From the NCBI GenBank assembly GCA_027484105.1, contig JAIXUG010000002.1, positions 248,001-312,000 on the forward strand: a DNA stretch of 64,000 bases, in the 5' to 3' direction. The notes under the pieces are model-generated. The model ran no database searches and was not told the origin of the DNA. It worked only from the letters and a program-made list of their open reading frames with translations. This stretch comes from Comamonadaceae bacterium. Lineage in GTDB: Bacteria > Pseudomonadota > Gammaproteobacteria > Burkholderiales > Burkholderiaceae_C. Of this stretch, positions 51,846 through 61,790 are shown one piece after another (the first letter of the stretch is position 1; the number at the start of each line of letters is the position of its first letter). Both the position numbers and the translations under genes were made by a program.

Positions 51846-53789
51846 ATGAACAAACTTAGCGTCAACCTCCGCCTTTTCCTGCTGGTGGCACTGCTTTCAT
51901 CTGTCTCCGTTGTGGTCGGGGTGATGGGACTCAGGGGCATGTCCGAATCTGTTGCGGGTTTGCGAACCGTTTACGAAGACCGCGTGGTGCCCTTGCGAGA
52001 CCTGAAAGTCATTGCAGACCTTTACGCCGTCAACATCGTGGACACCACGCACAAAGTGCGCAACGGCAACATCGACTGGGCCGAAGCACGTAAAAGTTTT
52101 GAGCAGGCGCGCAAAGGCATCACCGAAAAGTGGGCCAAATACAAGGGCACCTACTTGGTGGAACAAGAAATCAAGCTGGTGAAAGAAATTGAGCCCATGC
52201 TGTTCTCGGCCGAATCCACCCTCAATGCCTTGCAGGTGATTCTCGACAAGCAAGACATGCCGGCCTTGACCCGCTTCACCATCGACACCCTGTACCCGGT
52301 GATCGACCCCATCAGCACCAAGTTTTCGGAGCTGATCGAAGTTCAACTGGATGTCGCCAAAGCCGAATACGAAAGTTCACGCGATCAGTATGAGAGCTCC
52401 AGAATGTCCAAAATTGGCTTGCTGGTGGCCGGTACTGCCATTGGTATTTTGTTGGCCTTCTGGATCGTAGGCTCGGTCATCCGACCCTTGCGCAATGTGC
52501 AAGAAACGGCCCAGCGTGTGTCGAAAAACTTCGACTATGCCACCCGAATCCCGGTCACCCAAAACGACGAAGTGGGTGCGACAGCCCATGCCTTCAACAC
52601 CTTGCTGGAAGCGCAGCAAACGGCCATTGGACAAGTCAACCGCGTGGTACAACACTTGGCCAACGGCGACCTGAGCCAGCGCATTGAAGGCGAGATGCAA
52701 GGCGATTTGGCCTTGATGAAGTCGTCCATCAACAATTCTCTGGACACCGTGCAGCGCACCATGACCGGATTCAACGGTTTGTCCCAGGCTTTGCTGCAAG
52801 GTCAGTTTGACCACCACATCGACTTCAACAACAGCCGTGGCGAATTCCGTCAAAGCCTCGAACAAGCCAGCATGGCTTTGCAATCACTGCACCGCATGAT
52901 TGGCAATGTGGACGACGTCATGAGCTCGGTGGCCCAAGGCGACTTGACCCAACGCGTCCAAATTGATGCCACCGGCGATTTGATGCGCCTCAAACGCAAC
53001 ATCAACAGCTCCATCGAGTCCCTGGCCCAAGCGCTCAGCGCCGTGCACAACAGCACCCGCCAAGTGGCTGCTGCGGCCAACCAGACCAGCACCGCCATCG
53101 GTCAAATTTCGGATGGTGCACAAAACCAGACCCACGCCATTGGCCAGGTGGCTTTGGCCATCAAACACACGGCCGAGTCGGTCACCGACGTGTCACGCAA
53201 CACCGCCATTGCCAGCCAGAAATCACGCGAATCCATGGCCATCATGCAAACTGGCATGGACAAAATGACGCACATGGTTCAAGTGGTGAACAACATCTCG
53301 GTGCACTCCGACAAGATCAACAAGATCACCGAAGTGATCGAAAAGATCGCCAACAAGACCAATTTGCTGTCCCTCAACGCTGCCATCGAAGCTGCCCGCG
53401 CCGGCGAACACGGCAAGGGCTTCTCGGTGGTTGCCGAGGAAGTGGGCAAACTGGCCGCCAGCAGTGCAGAGAGCTCTCAAGAGATCGCTCGACTGGTTCA
53501 GGAGGCGGTGGCTGAGACCTCGCGTGCCGTGCAAGTGGTGCAAGAAGTCAGCCGTGACATGTCCATGATCGAGCAGGGCTCTCAAGAGACCGACCAAATG
53601 CTGCAGCGCATCTCCTCTGCTTTGGAGCAGCAATCTGCAGCCGTCGAAGAGATCAACTCCAACCTCAACAGCTTGGACCGCATCGCCATCAGCAATGCAT
53701 CGGCCTCTGAAGAGATCACCGCCACCGTCATCGAACTGTCCAAACTGGCCGATCAAACCCGCCAGGACCTGGGTCGTTTCAGCGTCTGA
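51846..53789 (+). CDS. Methyl-accepting chemotaxis protein with 4-helix-bundle sensor
   Basis: A 647-residue chemoreceptor. Two membrane segments (about residues 9-28 and 190-211) frame a helical periplasmic domain of the 4HB_MCP type. HAMP-like linkers follow: at least three units with repeats such as [17 protein letters not shown] and [17 protein letters not shown]. The kinase-control tip is at about residue 501 ([20 protein letters not shown]). No C-terminal NWETF-type pentapeptide for CheR binding. Ligand unknown. Transcribed from a sigma-28 promoter and followed by a strong terminator. Confidence 0.93.
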   Translation: MNKLSVNLRLFLLVALLSSVSVVVGVMGLRGMSESVAGLRTVYEDRVVPLRDLKVIADLYAVNIVDTTHKVRNGNIDWAEARKSFEQARKGITEKWAKYKGTYLVEQEIKLVKEIEPMLFSAESTLNALQVILDKQDMPALTRFTIDTLYPVIDPISTKFSELIEVQLDVAKAEYESSRDQYESSRMSKIGLLVAGTAIGILLAFWIVGSVIRPLRNVQETAQRVSKNFDYATRIPVTQNDEVGATAHAFNTLLEAQQTAIGQVNRVVQHLANGDLSQRIEGEMQGDLALMKSSINNSLDTVQRTMTGFNGLSQALLQGQFDHHIDFNNSRGEFRQSLEQASMALQSLHRMIGNVDDVMSSVAQGDLTQRVQIDATGDLMRLKRNINSSIESLAQALSAVHNSTRQVAAAANQTSTAIGQISDGAQNQTHAIGQVALAIKHTAESVTDVSRNTAIASQKSRESMAIMQTGMDKMTHMVQVVNNISVHSDKINKITEVIEKIANKTNLLSLNAAIEAARAGEHGKGFSVVAEEVGKLAASSAESSQEIARLVQEAVAETSRAVQVVQEVSRDMSMIEQGSQETDQMLQRISSALEQQSAAVEEINSNLNSLDRIAISNASASEEITATVIELSKLADQTRQDLGRFSV

Positions 53790-53860
53790 TGCATGACCCC
53801 ACAGTCTCTGCACTGTTGACCGTCGGACGCTCCGGGTTTTGACGTCCTTCCCCCCCTCCT

Positions 53861-53894
53861 CCAACCCAACTCCGCGTTGGGTTTGGTTTTTTTT
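53861..53894 (+). terminator. Rho-independent terminator after the first chemoreceptor gene
   Basis: AACCCAAC (53863-53870) and GTTGGGTT (53876-53883) form an 8-bp stem around TCCGC, followed by TGG and eight Ts (53887-53894). Confidence 0.8.
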
Positions 53895-53986
53895 GGCCGG
53901 CTGGCTGGTGTACACCTTTGCCGCTTTGGCCTGGTTTTTTTTGAACGATCCCGCCTGGATGGGCAGCATTTGCAGGGCCAGATGAA

Positions 53987-55834
53987 ATGACAAACCCGAA
54001 CGGATCTTCCATGACCGACAACGCCGAACAAGTCCTGCAACCCCAACGCGCGGCCGCAGACCGCATCATGCTGGGCATGATGGTCTTTCTGCTCTTGGTG
54101 TGTGTGGGTATTGGCTGGCAAACACAGACCACCGAATTGGCCCTCTGGGTGGGCCTGCCGGCCCTGTTGGTGCCACTGATGCTGTACCGAATGGCGCCGG
54201 GCTCCTTGGTATGCCGCCTGGCGATTGCGTGTGCACTCATGGTGTTTTCTGCCCTGAGCATCCAGCAAACACAAGGCATGATTGAAAGCCACTTTGGCAT
54301 TTTCACCCTGCTGGCCTTTTTGCTTTTTTACCGCGACTGGCGTCCCATTGTGGCTGCAGCGGGCCTGATCGCGGTGCACCACGTCGTTTTCGCTTACCTC
54401 CAAGCCATGAACCCGGGCACCATCAGCTTGGTTTCGGGTGAAGTCCATTTGGGCGTGGTGGCCATCCATGCCGGTTACGTGGTGTTTGAAGCCGCTGTGC
54501 TGATTTTCATGGCCACCCTGCTCCAGCGTGAAGCCCTGGAATCGGCTTATGTGGCCCAGCTGTCCGCTCAAATTGGCGATGGCAACTTCGCCAGCCAAAC
54601 CCAAGGTACAGACACTGCCCAATTTCCTTTGCTTCACAAGATGACCCAGATGCAACACTCTTTGCAATCCACTTTGCAGGATGTGATTGCGGTGATGACC
54701 GCAGCCGCTCAAGGTCACCTGGACCGGCGTGTTTCGGTCGAAGCCAAGGGCGATTTGGCCGCACTCAAACACAACGTCAACCAAAGCCTGGACGTGCAGC
54801 AAGCCGTCTTTCGTGACATCACCCAAGTCATGCAAGGCGTGGCCGAGGGCAATTTTGCGATGCGTGTGACCGCCGAAGCCAAAGGTGAGCTGGACACCCT
54901 CAAGCAAAACATCAACCAGAGCATGGGGGCCCAACAAACCGTCTTTCAAGACATCGGACATGTCATGCAAGCGCTGGCTCACGGCAATTTGCAAAACCGC
55001 GTTTCTGCCCACGCCTTGGGCGATCTGGATGAACTCAAACGCAACATCAACCAGTCCCTCGATGCCTTGCGCGAAGCCATGACCACCATCCACCAAAACG
55101 CCCGTCAAGTGGCTGCGGCCTCGGGTGAAGCCTCCCATGCCATCGGTCAGATCTCGGATGGCGCCCGACACCAAACCGATGCCATCAGCCAGGTGGCCAC
55201 AGCGGTGCGTCAAACCGTGAGCTCCGTGGCCGAAGTGTCCCAAAACACCGAGGTGGCCAGTCAAAAATCACGCCAATCCTTCACCTTGGTGCGCGCCAGC
55301 ATGAGCAAGATGGAAGACATGGTCCAGGTGGTGAACAACATCGCCACCAACTCGGAAAAAATCAACAAAATCACCGAGGTCATCGAGAAAATCGCCAACA
55401 AGACCAATTTGCTGTCGCTCAATGCCGCCATTGAAGCCGCCCGCGCAGGCGAGCACGGCAAAGGTTTTGCGGTGGTGGCCGATGAAGTCGGTAAATTGGC
55501 GCTCAACAGCGCGCAAAGCTCTCAAGAAATTGCGGCGCTGGTCAAACAAGCCGTTGAAGAAGCCCGCAGCGCCGTCACGGCTGTGATGGACGTGAGCCAA
55601 GACATGTCGAGCATCGAGCGGGAAACGCAAGCGACAGACCAAATGCTGCAACGCATCTCTACTGCCCTGGAAGAACAAAGCTCAGCGGTTGAACAAATCA
55701 ACCAAAACCTCAACAACCTCGACCAGATTGCCCACAGCAATTCGGCGGCATCCGAAGAAATCGCCGCCACCGTGGTGGAGTTATCCAAAATTGCCGATGC
55801 CACCCGGCGTGAGGTGCAACGCTTTCAGACTTGA
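53987..55834 (+). CDS. Chemoreceptor with multi-pass membrane sensor and tandem HAMP-like repeats
   Basis: A 615-residue receptor. Instead of a periplasmic domain, residues about 25-190 contain five or six membrane segments with conserved-looking His and Trp residues: [19 protein letters not shown], then [11 protein letters not shown]. The cytoplasmic part has three HAMP-like repeats in tandem ([63 protein letters not shown]; the first residues of each are shown) and a signalling tip near residue 469. Starts at 53987 or 54011 are both possible. The type of signal sensed is unknown; a membrane-embedded cofactor, lipid or redox cue is conceivable. Its stop overlaps the convergent receiver gene by 10 bases. 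Confidence 0.9.
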   Translation: MTNPNGSSMTDNAEQVLQPQRAAADRIMLGMMVFLLLVCVGIGWQTQTTELALWVGLPALLVPLMLYRMAPGSLVCRLAIACALMVFSALSIQQTQGMIESHFGIFTLLAFLLFYRDWRPIVAAAGLIAVHHVVFAYLQAMNPGTISLVSGEVHLGVVAIHAGYVVFEAAVLIFMATLLQREALESAYVAQLSAQIGDGNFASQTQGTDTAQFPLLHKMTQMQHSLQSTLQDVIAVMTAAAQGHLDRRVSVEAKGDLAALKHNVNQSLDVQQAVFRDITQVMQGVAEGNFAMRVTAEAKGELDTLKQNINQSMGAQQTVFQDIGHVMQALAHGNLQNRVSAHALGDLDELKRNINQSLDALREAMTTIHQNARQVAAASGEASHAIGQISDGARHQTDAISQVATAVRQTVSSVAEVSQNTEVASQKSRQSFTLVRASMSKMEDMVQVVNNIATNSEKINKITEVIEKIANKTNLLSLNAAIEAARAGEHGKGFAVVADEVGKLALNSAQSSQEIAALVKQAVEEARSAVTAVMDVSQDMSSIERETQATDQMLQRISTALEEQSSAVEQINQNLNNLDQIAHSNSAASEEIAATVVELSKIADATRREVQRFQT

Positions 55835-56214
55835 GGCGCCAGCAAACGCTCGACCTGGGCCAACAGCTCTGCGCCCCTGAAGGGTTTGGGCAAACTGGCG
55901 TTGGCGCCCGGCACCTGGATATTGTCAATGCCATAGCGCTGCATGATGTTGCGTGTGCTGCCTGAGACCACAATCACGGGCACATCGGGATTGACCTTGC
56001 GCAACTGGTCGACAAAATCAATGCCGTCCATTTGGGGCATCACCAAATCCGTGATGATCAGATCGATCTTGTGGGCCGACAAACTCGCCAAGGCCAAGCT
56101 GCCGTTTTGCGCGGTGACCACTTCATAGCCCTGAAGTTCCAACATTTCCTGGACGCCAGCGCGCAGCAACTCCTCGTCTTCAACCAACAAAATCAGTGGT
56201 TTGGTGTTTGACAT
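55825..56214 (-). CDS. Single-domain response regulator (receiver)
   Basis: A 129-residue receiver domain: acidic pair Glu12-Asp13, phosphoacceptor Asp56 ([11 protein letters not shown]), Lys110 (LPKPF). ATG 56214 is chosen because the longer frame to 56304 overlaps the histidine kinase gene. It lies 26 bases after the kinase, so it is probably its cognate partner. No output domain, so it may act on another protein or take part in a phosphorelay. Its 3' end overlaps the chemoreceptor gene convergently. Confidence 0.92.
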   Translation of the reverse strand: MSNTKPLILLVEDEELLRAGVQEMLELQGYEVVTAQNGSLALASLSAHKIDLIITDLVMPQMDGIDFVDQLRKVNPDVPVIVVSGSTRNIMQRYGIDNIQVPGANASLPKPFRGAELLAQVERLLAPQV

Positions 56215-56240
56215 TGATGACCTCTGGGAATGTGTGATGC

Positions 56241-59200
56241 TCACGCCTGGCCGCAAGGCAGGCGCAAAGTGAACGTGGTGCCTTTGCCAAGCTCGGACGT
56301 GCAATCGATCGAGCCGCCCATTTGGGTCACGATGCTGCGCACCATCGCCAGGCCCAAACCTGTGCCCTTGCCCACCTCTTTGGTGGTGAAAAAAGGCTCA
56401 AAAATACGCGACATGATCTCGGGAGGAATGCCGCTGCCGTTGTCCGTGACCGCGATCGAGACATGGCCAGGGTCGGGGCGGTCCAGATGGATGCGGATCA
56501 AACCATCTCGGCGGTCACCAATGGCATGGCTGCCGTTGACGCACAAGTTGACAATCACCTGCTGCAAAGTGCCGCTTTGCCCACGCACCAGCACACCCGG
56601 CTCCACCGCACCCGGGTCCACCACAATGTCGATGCCCTTGAGGGTCGCTTGCAACAGGCCTTGCGTTTCCTCGATCACGGGCAACAGCTCAAACGGGGCC
56701 AGCACCTCTTGTTCGTCGTGCACGCTGCCATCTTCCTCCAAGCGCTTGCGCTCGCGGCCCAAAGCGTTGAGCTTGAGCACAATGTCTCGGGCGCGGGTGG
56801 TGGCTTGCATGATGGCCGACAGGTTTTTGGCCGCCTTGGTCTCGTTGCCCAGCTTCATCTCGACCAACTCGGCATGGTTTTGGATCACCCCCAGCAAGTT
56901 GTTGAAATCGTGCGCCACACCAGCGGCCAATTGACCCAATGCGTCCAAGCGCTGGGATTGCTCCACTTTTTGCACCATGCGCAGGTTTTCGGCTTCTTTT
57001 TCCTTGATCTCGCGCATGTCCTTGATGGTCACCACGGCCCCCGTGAGGCGGTTGTAGGGGTCCACCAGCGGGGAGGCGGTCAACACCACCGGCACGAGCA
57101 TGCTTTCTTGCTTGTGCAAGACCATCCATTCGATGTTGTGCATGCGGCGGATCATGAAGGCACTCAAAGCGTCCAAGTCAGGAATCAACCACACCATCAT
57201 TTCATCGTTGTTGCCCCCTGCCTGGGGCACCAACAAAGTGGGCAAGCGCATCACCGGCGCATTGCCGGCACGCCAAGCCACCTCGATCACCAGTGGGTCC
57301 TGCCCCGCCGTCACCACATCGGTTTGGTCACGCAAAGCGATCAACTCACGGCTGGTCTGCTCGGCCAGCAACTGGGGTTCAGGGGTGGACTGTGGCGCCT
57401 GCATCAGCCCCAGCAAGGCACAGGCCGTGGGCGATGCCCATTTCAGGCGTCCCATGCGGTTGGTGTACAGCAAGGGGATCGGCAGGGCTTGAATCAAGGC
57501 CGGATCTTGGGCCAGGTCTTCCACCAAACGGTTGAGCAACCAAGACGTTTGCAAAGGCAACCAATAAGCCAGGTCGTGGCCTTTTTGTTGGCCCGGCAGC
57601 AATTGGTGGACCGGCTGCAAAGACGTGCTGGCTTTGTCGCTGCCCAACAAATCCAGGGCCATCGGGTTGGCGCTGATCACACGGCCATGCCGATCCAAAC
57701 GCAGCACGCCGTCTTGCATGGCATCCATGCTCATTTCCAGCAATTGGTGCTGCGCACGGATTTCTTCGCTCTTGTTCACCAGGCTTGAAACATCATGCAA
57801 GTTGATCACGGTCTGCTGCGGCATACCCGTTGCATCGGCCAAAAACGACGAACTCACCCGCACAGGAATGTGGTTGCCCGAGCGGTTGCGCAACTTGGCC
57901 AGCATGGCTTCCTCGTCCCCCGGCATGAGTTTTTGCAGCGTGGTGGAGTTGGCGACACCCCAAGGCAAGTCCAGCTCACCACGGACCAAAATCAAGGTCA
58001 CCCGCTCGCCCATCAGGCGATGGTTGATCAAACTGATTTCTACGGACTGGGCTGCGCGATCGGGATGAAAGCGCACAGACATCGGTTGACCCGAACCCGA
58101 ACGGTAGTAACTGTCATCGCTGGACAGCAATGCCCTCAACTCCTGGGCCTCTTCGGCATGTTGTTCGGTCAGAAGGGACCAAAACGAAGTGTTCAGAAGT
58201 TGATCCACACCGCAACCCAAGAGCTGCGCCAATCTGAAATTGGCCTGCACCAACTCGCCCTGGGCATTCATCAAGGCAGCGCCCAACAGGTTGTCGGACA
58301 GCACCTGCTGGTAAGCCTCCGGGTTTTCAATGCCCAATCGGGTCAGCATGTGGCCATAACCCTTGAAGATGGACAACAAGCGCGTTTCATCTTCTTCAAA
58401 CAACAAACTGCTGGGCTGACCGATCAACAAATCACGGTCGAAACCGGTCAGCTTGAGCAAAGCCGGGTTGCAATCCTGGATGCGGCCCGAACGGTCAACC
58501 ACCACCAGACCACTGTGCATATTGCCCAAGATGTCGTTGACATAGGCCATTTGCTTTTTCAGTGCCCCTTCGCTGACTTGCAGCTTTTCGTGGTGAACTT
58601 GCAATTCCTTGGTCAACTCATTGGCGCGCGAGAGCGAAGCCTGCAAGGTCTCACGCGCTTTGGCCGATTGCATCGCCACCGCAATGGCAGCGGAAACGGG
58701 CTCCATCAAGGACTCCAGCTGTGTCGGCAAACTCTGCACTGCGCTCATCAGCAAGACGCCGCGCACCTGTGCCTCCATGACCAATGGCACCAAAACGGTG
58801 TCCCCGTTCTGATAACGCCTGACGCCGTTCAACAGCACGCCCGGAATTTCATCGTTTCGCAAAATCGTCTCACTGGCAGCCAAGGCCTGCAAACTGGCGA
58901 AACTGCACACCAAAGTCTCTGGCAGCCCAGACAACTGGGCTTGTGAAGAGCCCTGATGCTGCAAAGTGCAATCGGCATGCAAGCGCTTGCCGGTGAGATC
59001 CGAGGCCAGGACGTAAACCGCACAGGCCTTCAAGCCCAAAAACCGTGTCAGGGTCAACGACACCGAATCGGCCAAAGCCTGCGGCGTGTGGTCGTAACGG
59101 ACCGTTTCATGAATCAAGGCCAAGCCTTCATCGCGCCAAGCCCGTTGCTCGTGATGAAGTTGTGCGTGCTGAAGGTTGGCCACCACTTTGGCCAAATCGC

Positions 59201-59492
59201 CCCATGCGCCCTGCCCGCCTGTGCCCAGCACAACATGGGCCTGTTCATGTTCACCCACCGCGAGCATTCGGGTGACGGCCGATAAATTCACCGGCTCTGC
59301 ACCCAAATGGTGCTTGGAAAACAAACGCCAAGCCGCGGCAGCCCCCACGATCGCGGCCAATGCAAGGGTGGCGGCCCCCAACACCCAAGCTTCAGCTGGG
59401 CCAAACCACACCACCAAGCCCCAAATCACCGTGCTGGCCACACCCAAAATCGTGAACCAGACAATCGAAGGCCAAGCACGCAACATGTTCAT
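56241..59492 (-). CDS. Large membrane sensor histidine kinase with GAF and PAS domains
   Basis: A 1083-residue kinase. The N-terminus has two membrane segments (about residues 10-58) with a very short external loop. A GAF-like domain follows (about 130-290), then a coiled coil and several PAS-like domains (RIQDCNPALLKLTGFDRD, GRVISANPMALDLLG, RLKWASPTACALLGL). The C-terminal part has the H box ALGQLAAGVAHDFNNLLG with His861, the N box NLCVNGSHAI, G boxes DNGSGIP and GKGTGLGLAM, and ends without a receiver. Its N/G-box type and H-box match the HisKA/NtrB-like group. It is followed by a receiver gene and is divergent from two more, so a multi-receiver circuit is plausible. Confidence 0.93.
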   Translation of the reverse strand: MNMLRAWPSIVWFTILGVASTVIWGLVVWFGPAEAWVLGAATLALAAIVGAAAAWRLFSKHHLGAEPVNLSAVTRMLAVGEHEQAHVVLGTGGQGAWGDLAKVVANLQHAQLHHEQRAWRDEGLALIHETVRYDHTPQALADSVSLTLTRFLGLKACAVYVLASDLTGKRLHADCTLQHQGSSQAQLSGLPETLVCSFASLQALAASETILRNDEIPGVLLNGVRRYQNGDTVLVPLVMEAQVRGVLLMSAVQSLPTQLESLMEPVSAAIAVAMQSAKARETLQASLSRANELTKELQVHHEKLQVSEGALKKQMAYVNDILGNMHSGLVVVDRSGRIQDCNPALLKLTGFDRDLLIGQPSSLLFEEDETRLLSIFKGYGHMLTRLGIENPEAYQQVLSDNLLGAALMNAQGELVQANFRLAQLLGCGVDQLLNTSFWSLLTEQHAEEAQELRALLSSDDSYYRSGSGQPMSVRFHPDRAAQSVEISLINHRLMGERVTLILVRGELDLPWGVANSTTLQKLMPGDEEAMLAKLRNRSGNHIPVRVSSSFLADATGMPQQTVINLHDVSSLVNKSEEIRAQHQLLEMSMDAMQDGVLRLDRHGRVISANPMALDLLGSDKASTSLQPVHQLLPGQQKGHDLAYWLPLQTSWLLNRLVEDLAQDPALIQALPIPLLYTNRMGRLKWASPTACALLGLMQAPQSTPEPQLLAEQTSRELIALRDQTDVVTAGQDPLVIEVAWRAGNAPVMRLPTLLVPQAGGNNDEMMVWLIPDLDALSAFMIRRMHNIEWMVLHKQESMLVPVVLTASPLVDPYNRLTGAVVTIKDMREIKEKEAENLRMVQKVEQSQRLDALGQLAAGVAHDFNNLLGVIQNHAELVEMKLGNETKAAKNLSAIMQATTRARDIVLKLNALGRERKRLEEDGSVHDEQEVLAPFELLPVIEETQGLLQATLKGIDIVVDPGAVEPGVLVRGQSGTLQQVIVNLCVNGSHAIGDRRDGLIRIHLDRPDPGHVSIAVTDNGSGIPPEIMSRIFEPFFTTKEVGKGTGLGLAMVRSIVTQMGGSIDCTSELGKGTTFTLRLPCGQA

Positions 59493-59652
59493 AAAATTGA
59501 ATTCTTTGGAAAGTCAAAATTTCAAAAATCAACAAGATTGAGTGTAAGAATCATAATTCGATCGGAACTCAATAAGTTATTATTTTGATTTACAAGGGCT
59601 CATTATTGGCGATTTTATTGATAGAATCGCAGGAGTCCCGGAGAATATTTGA
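59493..59652. other. AT-rich divergent intergenic region
   Basis: 160 bases between the kinase gene and the receiver at 59653, distinctly AT-rich. Promoters for both directions must lie here, but I see no site matching sigma-54 or sigma-28 and no unambiguous sigma-70 site. AGGAGTCCCGGAG precedes the receiver ATG. Confidence 0.4.
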
Positions 59653-60027
59653 ATGACCACCATTTTGTTAGTTGATGACGAGGATCTTTTGCGCGAAGGT
59701 GTTCGCGAAATCCTTGAATTTTCAGATTTTCAGGTCATTGAGGCACGCGACGGCGTCGAAGCGCTGGAATTGTTCGCGGTCAACAACGTGGATTTGGTGA
59801 TCTCTGACATCGTCATGCCCAACATGGACGGGGTGGATTTTGTTTCACGGCTTCGCGAATCCTTTCCCGACGTGCCCATCCTGACCATTTCGGGTGGCAG
59901 CCGCGTGGTCAGCGCCCGTTTTGGCTTGGACTCAGCCCTGTTATCAGGTGCCAACGAGAGTTTGACCAAACCCTTCACGGCAGCCCAACTGCTTGAAAAA
60001 GTGAACAAACTCCTGGCGGTCAACTGA
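59653..60027 (+). CDS. Single-domain response regulator (receiver)
   Basis: A 124-residue receiver with acidic pair Asp8-Asp9, phosphoacceptor Asp52 (ISDIVMPNMDG) and Lys106 (LTKPF). It is closely similar to the receiver at 55825 over the whole length (both share the LLREGV/LLRAGV start, [24 protein letters not shown] and GAN(E/A)SL(T/P)KPF), so they are probably duplicates. The cyclase gene begins 8 bases later, in the same transcript. Divergent from the kinase gene. Confidence 0.92.
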   Translation: MTTILLVDDEDLLREGVREILEFSDFQVIEARDGVEALELFAVNNVDLVISDIVMPNMDGVDFVSRLRESFPDVPILTISGGSRVVSARFGLDSALLSGANESLTKPFTAAQLLEKVNKLLAVN

Positions 60028-60035
60028 CCACAGCC

Positions 60036-61199
60036 ATGTCCACGTCCCAACGCTCCACTGCACCCAGCACCGACGGCCGCCACAATCCGTCCGAACTGGA
60101 CTTGGGTCCCAGTGTTTCTGCGGGCTTTGAAAATGCCAAGGTGTTGTTGGTCGATGACAGCCGCTTGATCCGGATGGGTTTGCGACGTTCGCTCGTCGAG
60201 ATCGGTTTGAGCGACATCACCGAAGCGGGCGACGGACGCGAAGCGATCGAAACCTTGGTTCGCGAGCACTTTGACCTGATGCTCCTGGACATGGAAATGC
60301 CCGAAATGAACGGCATGGAGGTGTTGGCTGTCTTGCGCGACACCCCGCATCACCCATGGCCACCCGTGATCGTGATTTCAGGGGGCACCAGCCTGGATGA
60401 TGCTGTGCGTTGCATCGAGCTGGGCGCCGAAGACTACCTGTCCAAACCTTTCAACCCGGTTTTGTTGCGTGCCCGGGTGAAAACCTGCGTGGAGCGCAAA
60501 CGCCTGAGCGATCAAGTCACACTGCGCATGCGCCAGCTCAAACGCCAGCACGAAATCCTGGGCCAGGAGCAGGCCAAGACCGAACAGTTGTTGCTGAACA
60601 TCTTGCCGCAAAAAATCGCCCAACGCCTCAAGGCGGGCGAAGAACACATCGCAGACGCCTTCCCGAATGTGAGCGTGCTGTTTGCAGACATGGTGGGCTT
60701 CACGGCCATGTCGCGCACCATGACGGCCAGCGCATTGGTCGAAGTATTGGGTAACCTGTTTTCCCGTTTTGACCTCATCACCGAAAAACACGGCCTTGAA
60801 AAGATCAAAACCATCGGTGATTGCTACATGCTGGCCGGTGGCGTGCCAGAGCCCAGCGAAGACCACGCCCATGCCGCGGTGGACGCGGCTTTGGACATGT
60901 GCGTGGCACTCGAAGAAATGCACGAACAAACTGGCGGTGCCTTGAGAATGCGCATTGGGATTCACTCCGGGCCGATCGTGGCGGGTGTGATTGGCCTGCG
61001 CAAATTCACATATGACCTGTGGGGCGACACCGTTAACGTGGCCAGCCGGATGGAATCAACGGGGTCACCTGGCCGCATCCATGTGTCAGCCAACACGGCC
61101 GAACTCATTCGCAAGGACTTTCAACTCGAATCCAGAGGCTTCATCGAGGTCAAGAGTTTGGGCCAAGTCGAAACATTTTTTGTCAATGGACGCAACTGA
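60036..61199 (+). CDS. Receiver-coupled class III adenylate cyclase
   Basis: A 387-residue protein. An N-terminal receiver (about residues 34-150) has phosphoacceptor Asp85 and Lys137. A helical linker (155-190, including QEQAKTEQLLLNILP) leads to a class III nucleotidyl cyclase domain (about 205-385). All residues needed for cAMP synthesis are present: metal ligands Asp218 (FADMVGFT) and Asp262 (GDCYM), adenine-recognition Lys258 (KIKTIG) and Asp327 (TYDLWG), transition-state Asn334 and Arg338 (VNVASR). Guanylate cyclases would have Glu and Cys at the recognition positions. Phosphorylation of the receiver should control cAMP output. Confidence 0.9.
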   Translation: MSTSQRSTAPSTDGRHNPSELDLGPSVSAGFENAKVLLVDDSRLIRMGLRRSLVEIGLSDITEAGDGREAIETLVREHFDLMLLDMEMPEMNGMEVLAVLRDTPHHPWPPVIVISGGTSLDDAVRCIELGAEDYLSKPFNPVLLRARVKTCVERKRLSDQVTLRMRQLKRQHEILGQEQAKTEQLLLNILPQKIAQRLKAGEEHIADAFPNVSVLFADMVGFTAMSRTMTASALVEVLGNLFSRFDLITEKHGLEKIKTIGDCYMLAGGVPEPSEDHAHAAVDAALDMCVALEEMHEQTGGALRMRIGIHSGPIVAGVIGLRKFTYDLWGDTVNVASRMESTGSPGRIHVSANTAELIRKDFQLESRGFIEVKSLGQVETFFVNGRN

Positions 61200-61259
61200 A
61201 CACATCACCAACGGCGGGCTGTTGATTGAAACGACCCACCGCTGACCACAGAGGATGCC

Positions 61260-61790
61260 ATGGCGCGACAACACATTCAAGCTACCCAAAAAGAAAGGCT
61301 CATGAGAGACGACGATTTCATCGTCTCCAAAGCGGATCTGAAGGGTCGAATTACCTACAGCAATCAGGTTTTTGCCGAATTCTCGGGGTTTGATGAAAGT
61401 GAATACTTGGGCAAGCAGCACAACCTGGTGCGCCACCCGGACATGCCCCGTTGCATTTTCAAAATGCTGTGGCAGCACATTGAAAACGGCGAAGAAATTT
61501 TTGCCTATGTCAAAAACATCTGCAAAGACGGCTCGTTCTATTGGGTACTGGCCAACGTGACCCCCTCGCGCGACCTGCAGGGCCAAATCGTGGGTTATTA
61601 CTCGGTGCGGCGCAAGCCCAACCCACGGGCTTTGGAAGTGATCGCACCCTTGTACAAAGAACTTTTGAAAATAGAACAAGACGTCGGAAGCCGTGATGCC
61701 ATCACCGCCTCCTTGACCCACATGCACAACCTCCTGAAAGAAAAGGGCGTGAGCTATGAGCGCTTCATCCTCGACCTCCAAGGGCTTTGA
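61260..61790 (+). CDS. PAS-domain protein of a split aerotaxis/energy-taxis receptor (CetB-like)
   Basis: A 176-residue soluble protein with one PAS domain of the Aer type: [22 protein letters not shown], then [17 protein letters not shown] and [17 protein letters not shown], which resemble the FAD-binding Aer PAS (NxVRHPDMP). The C-terminal helix is an adapter-like region. It probably senses redox or energy state through FAD. The gene overlaps the next chemoreceptor gene by 35 bases, so both are made together; the partner supplies membrane anchor and signalling domain. This is the layout of Campylobacter CetA/CetB. GAGGA lies 5 bases before the ATG. Confidence 0.85.
   Translation: MARQHIQATQKERLMRDDDFIVSKADLKGRITYSNQVFAEFSGFDESEYLGKQHNLVRHPDMPRCIFKMLWQHIENGEEIFAYVKNICKDGSFYWVLANVTPSRDLQGQIVGYYSVRRKPNPRALEVIAPLYKELLKIEQDVGSRDAITASLTHMHNLLKEKGVSYERFILDLQGL

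Noticed and set aside
53753..55264. A 503-codon open frame on the - strand opposite the second chemoreceptor
   Set aside because: It lies entirely antisense to strongly conserved chemoreceptor sequence, its product is a His/Gly/Val-rich shadow with no domain, and a similar frame appears opposite the other receptor at 62029-63369.
56322..57788. A 488-codon + strand frame opposite the histidine kinase
   Set aside because: Shadow of high-GC codon bias; His/Gln-rich product with no recognisable motif, while the antisense frame holds a full kinase with H, N and G boxes.
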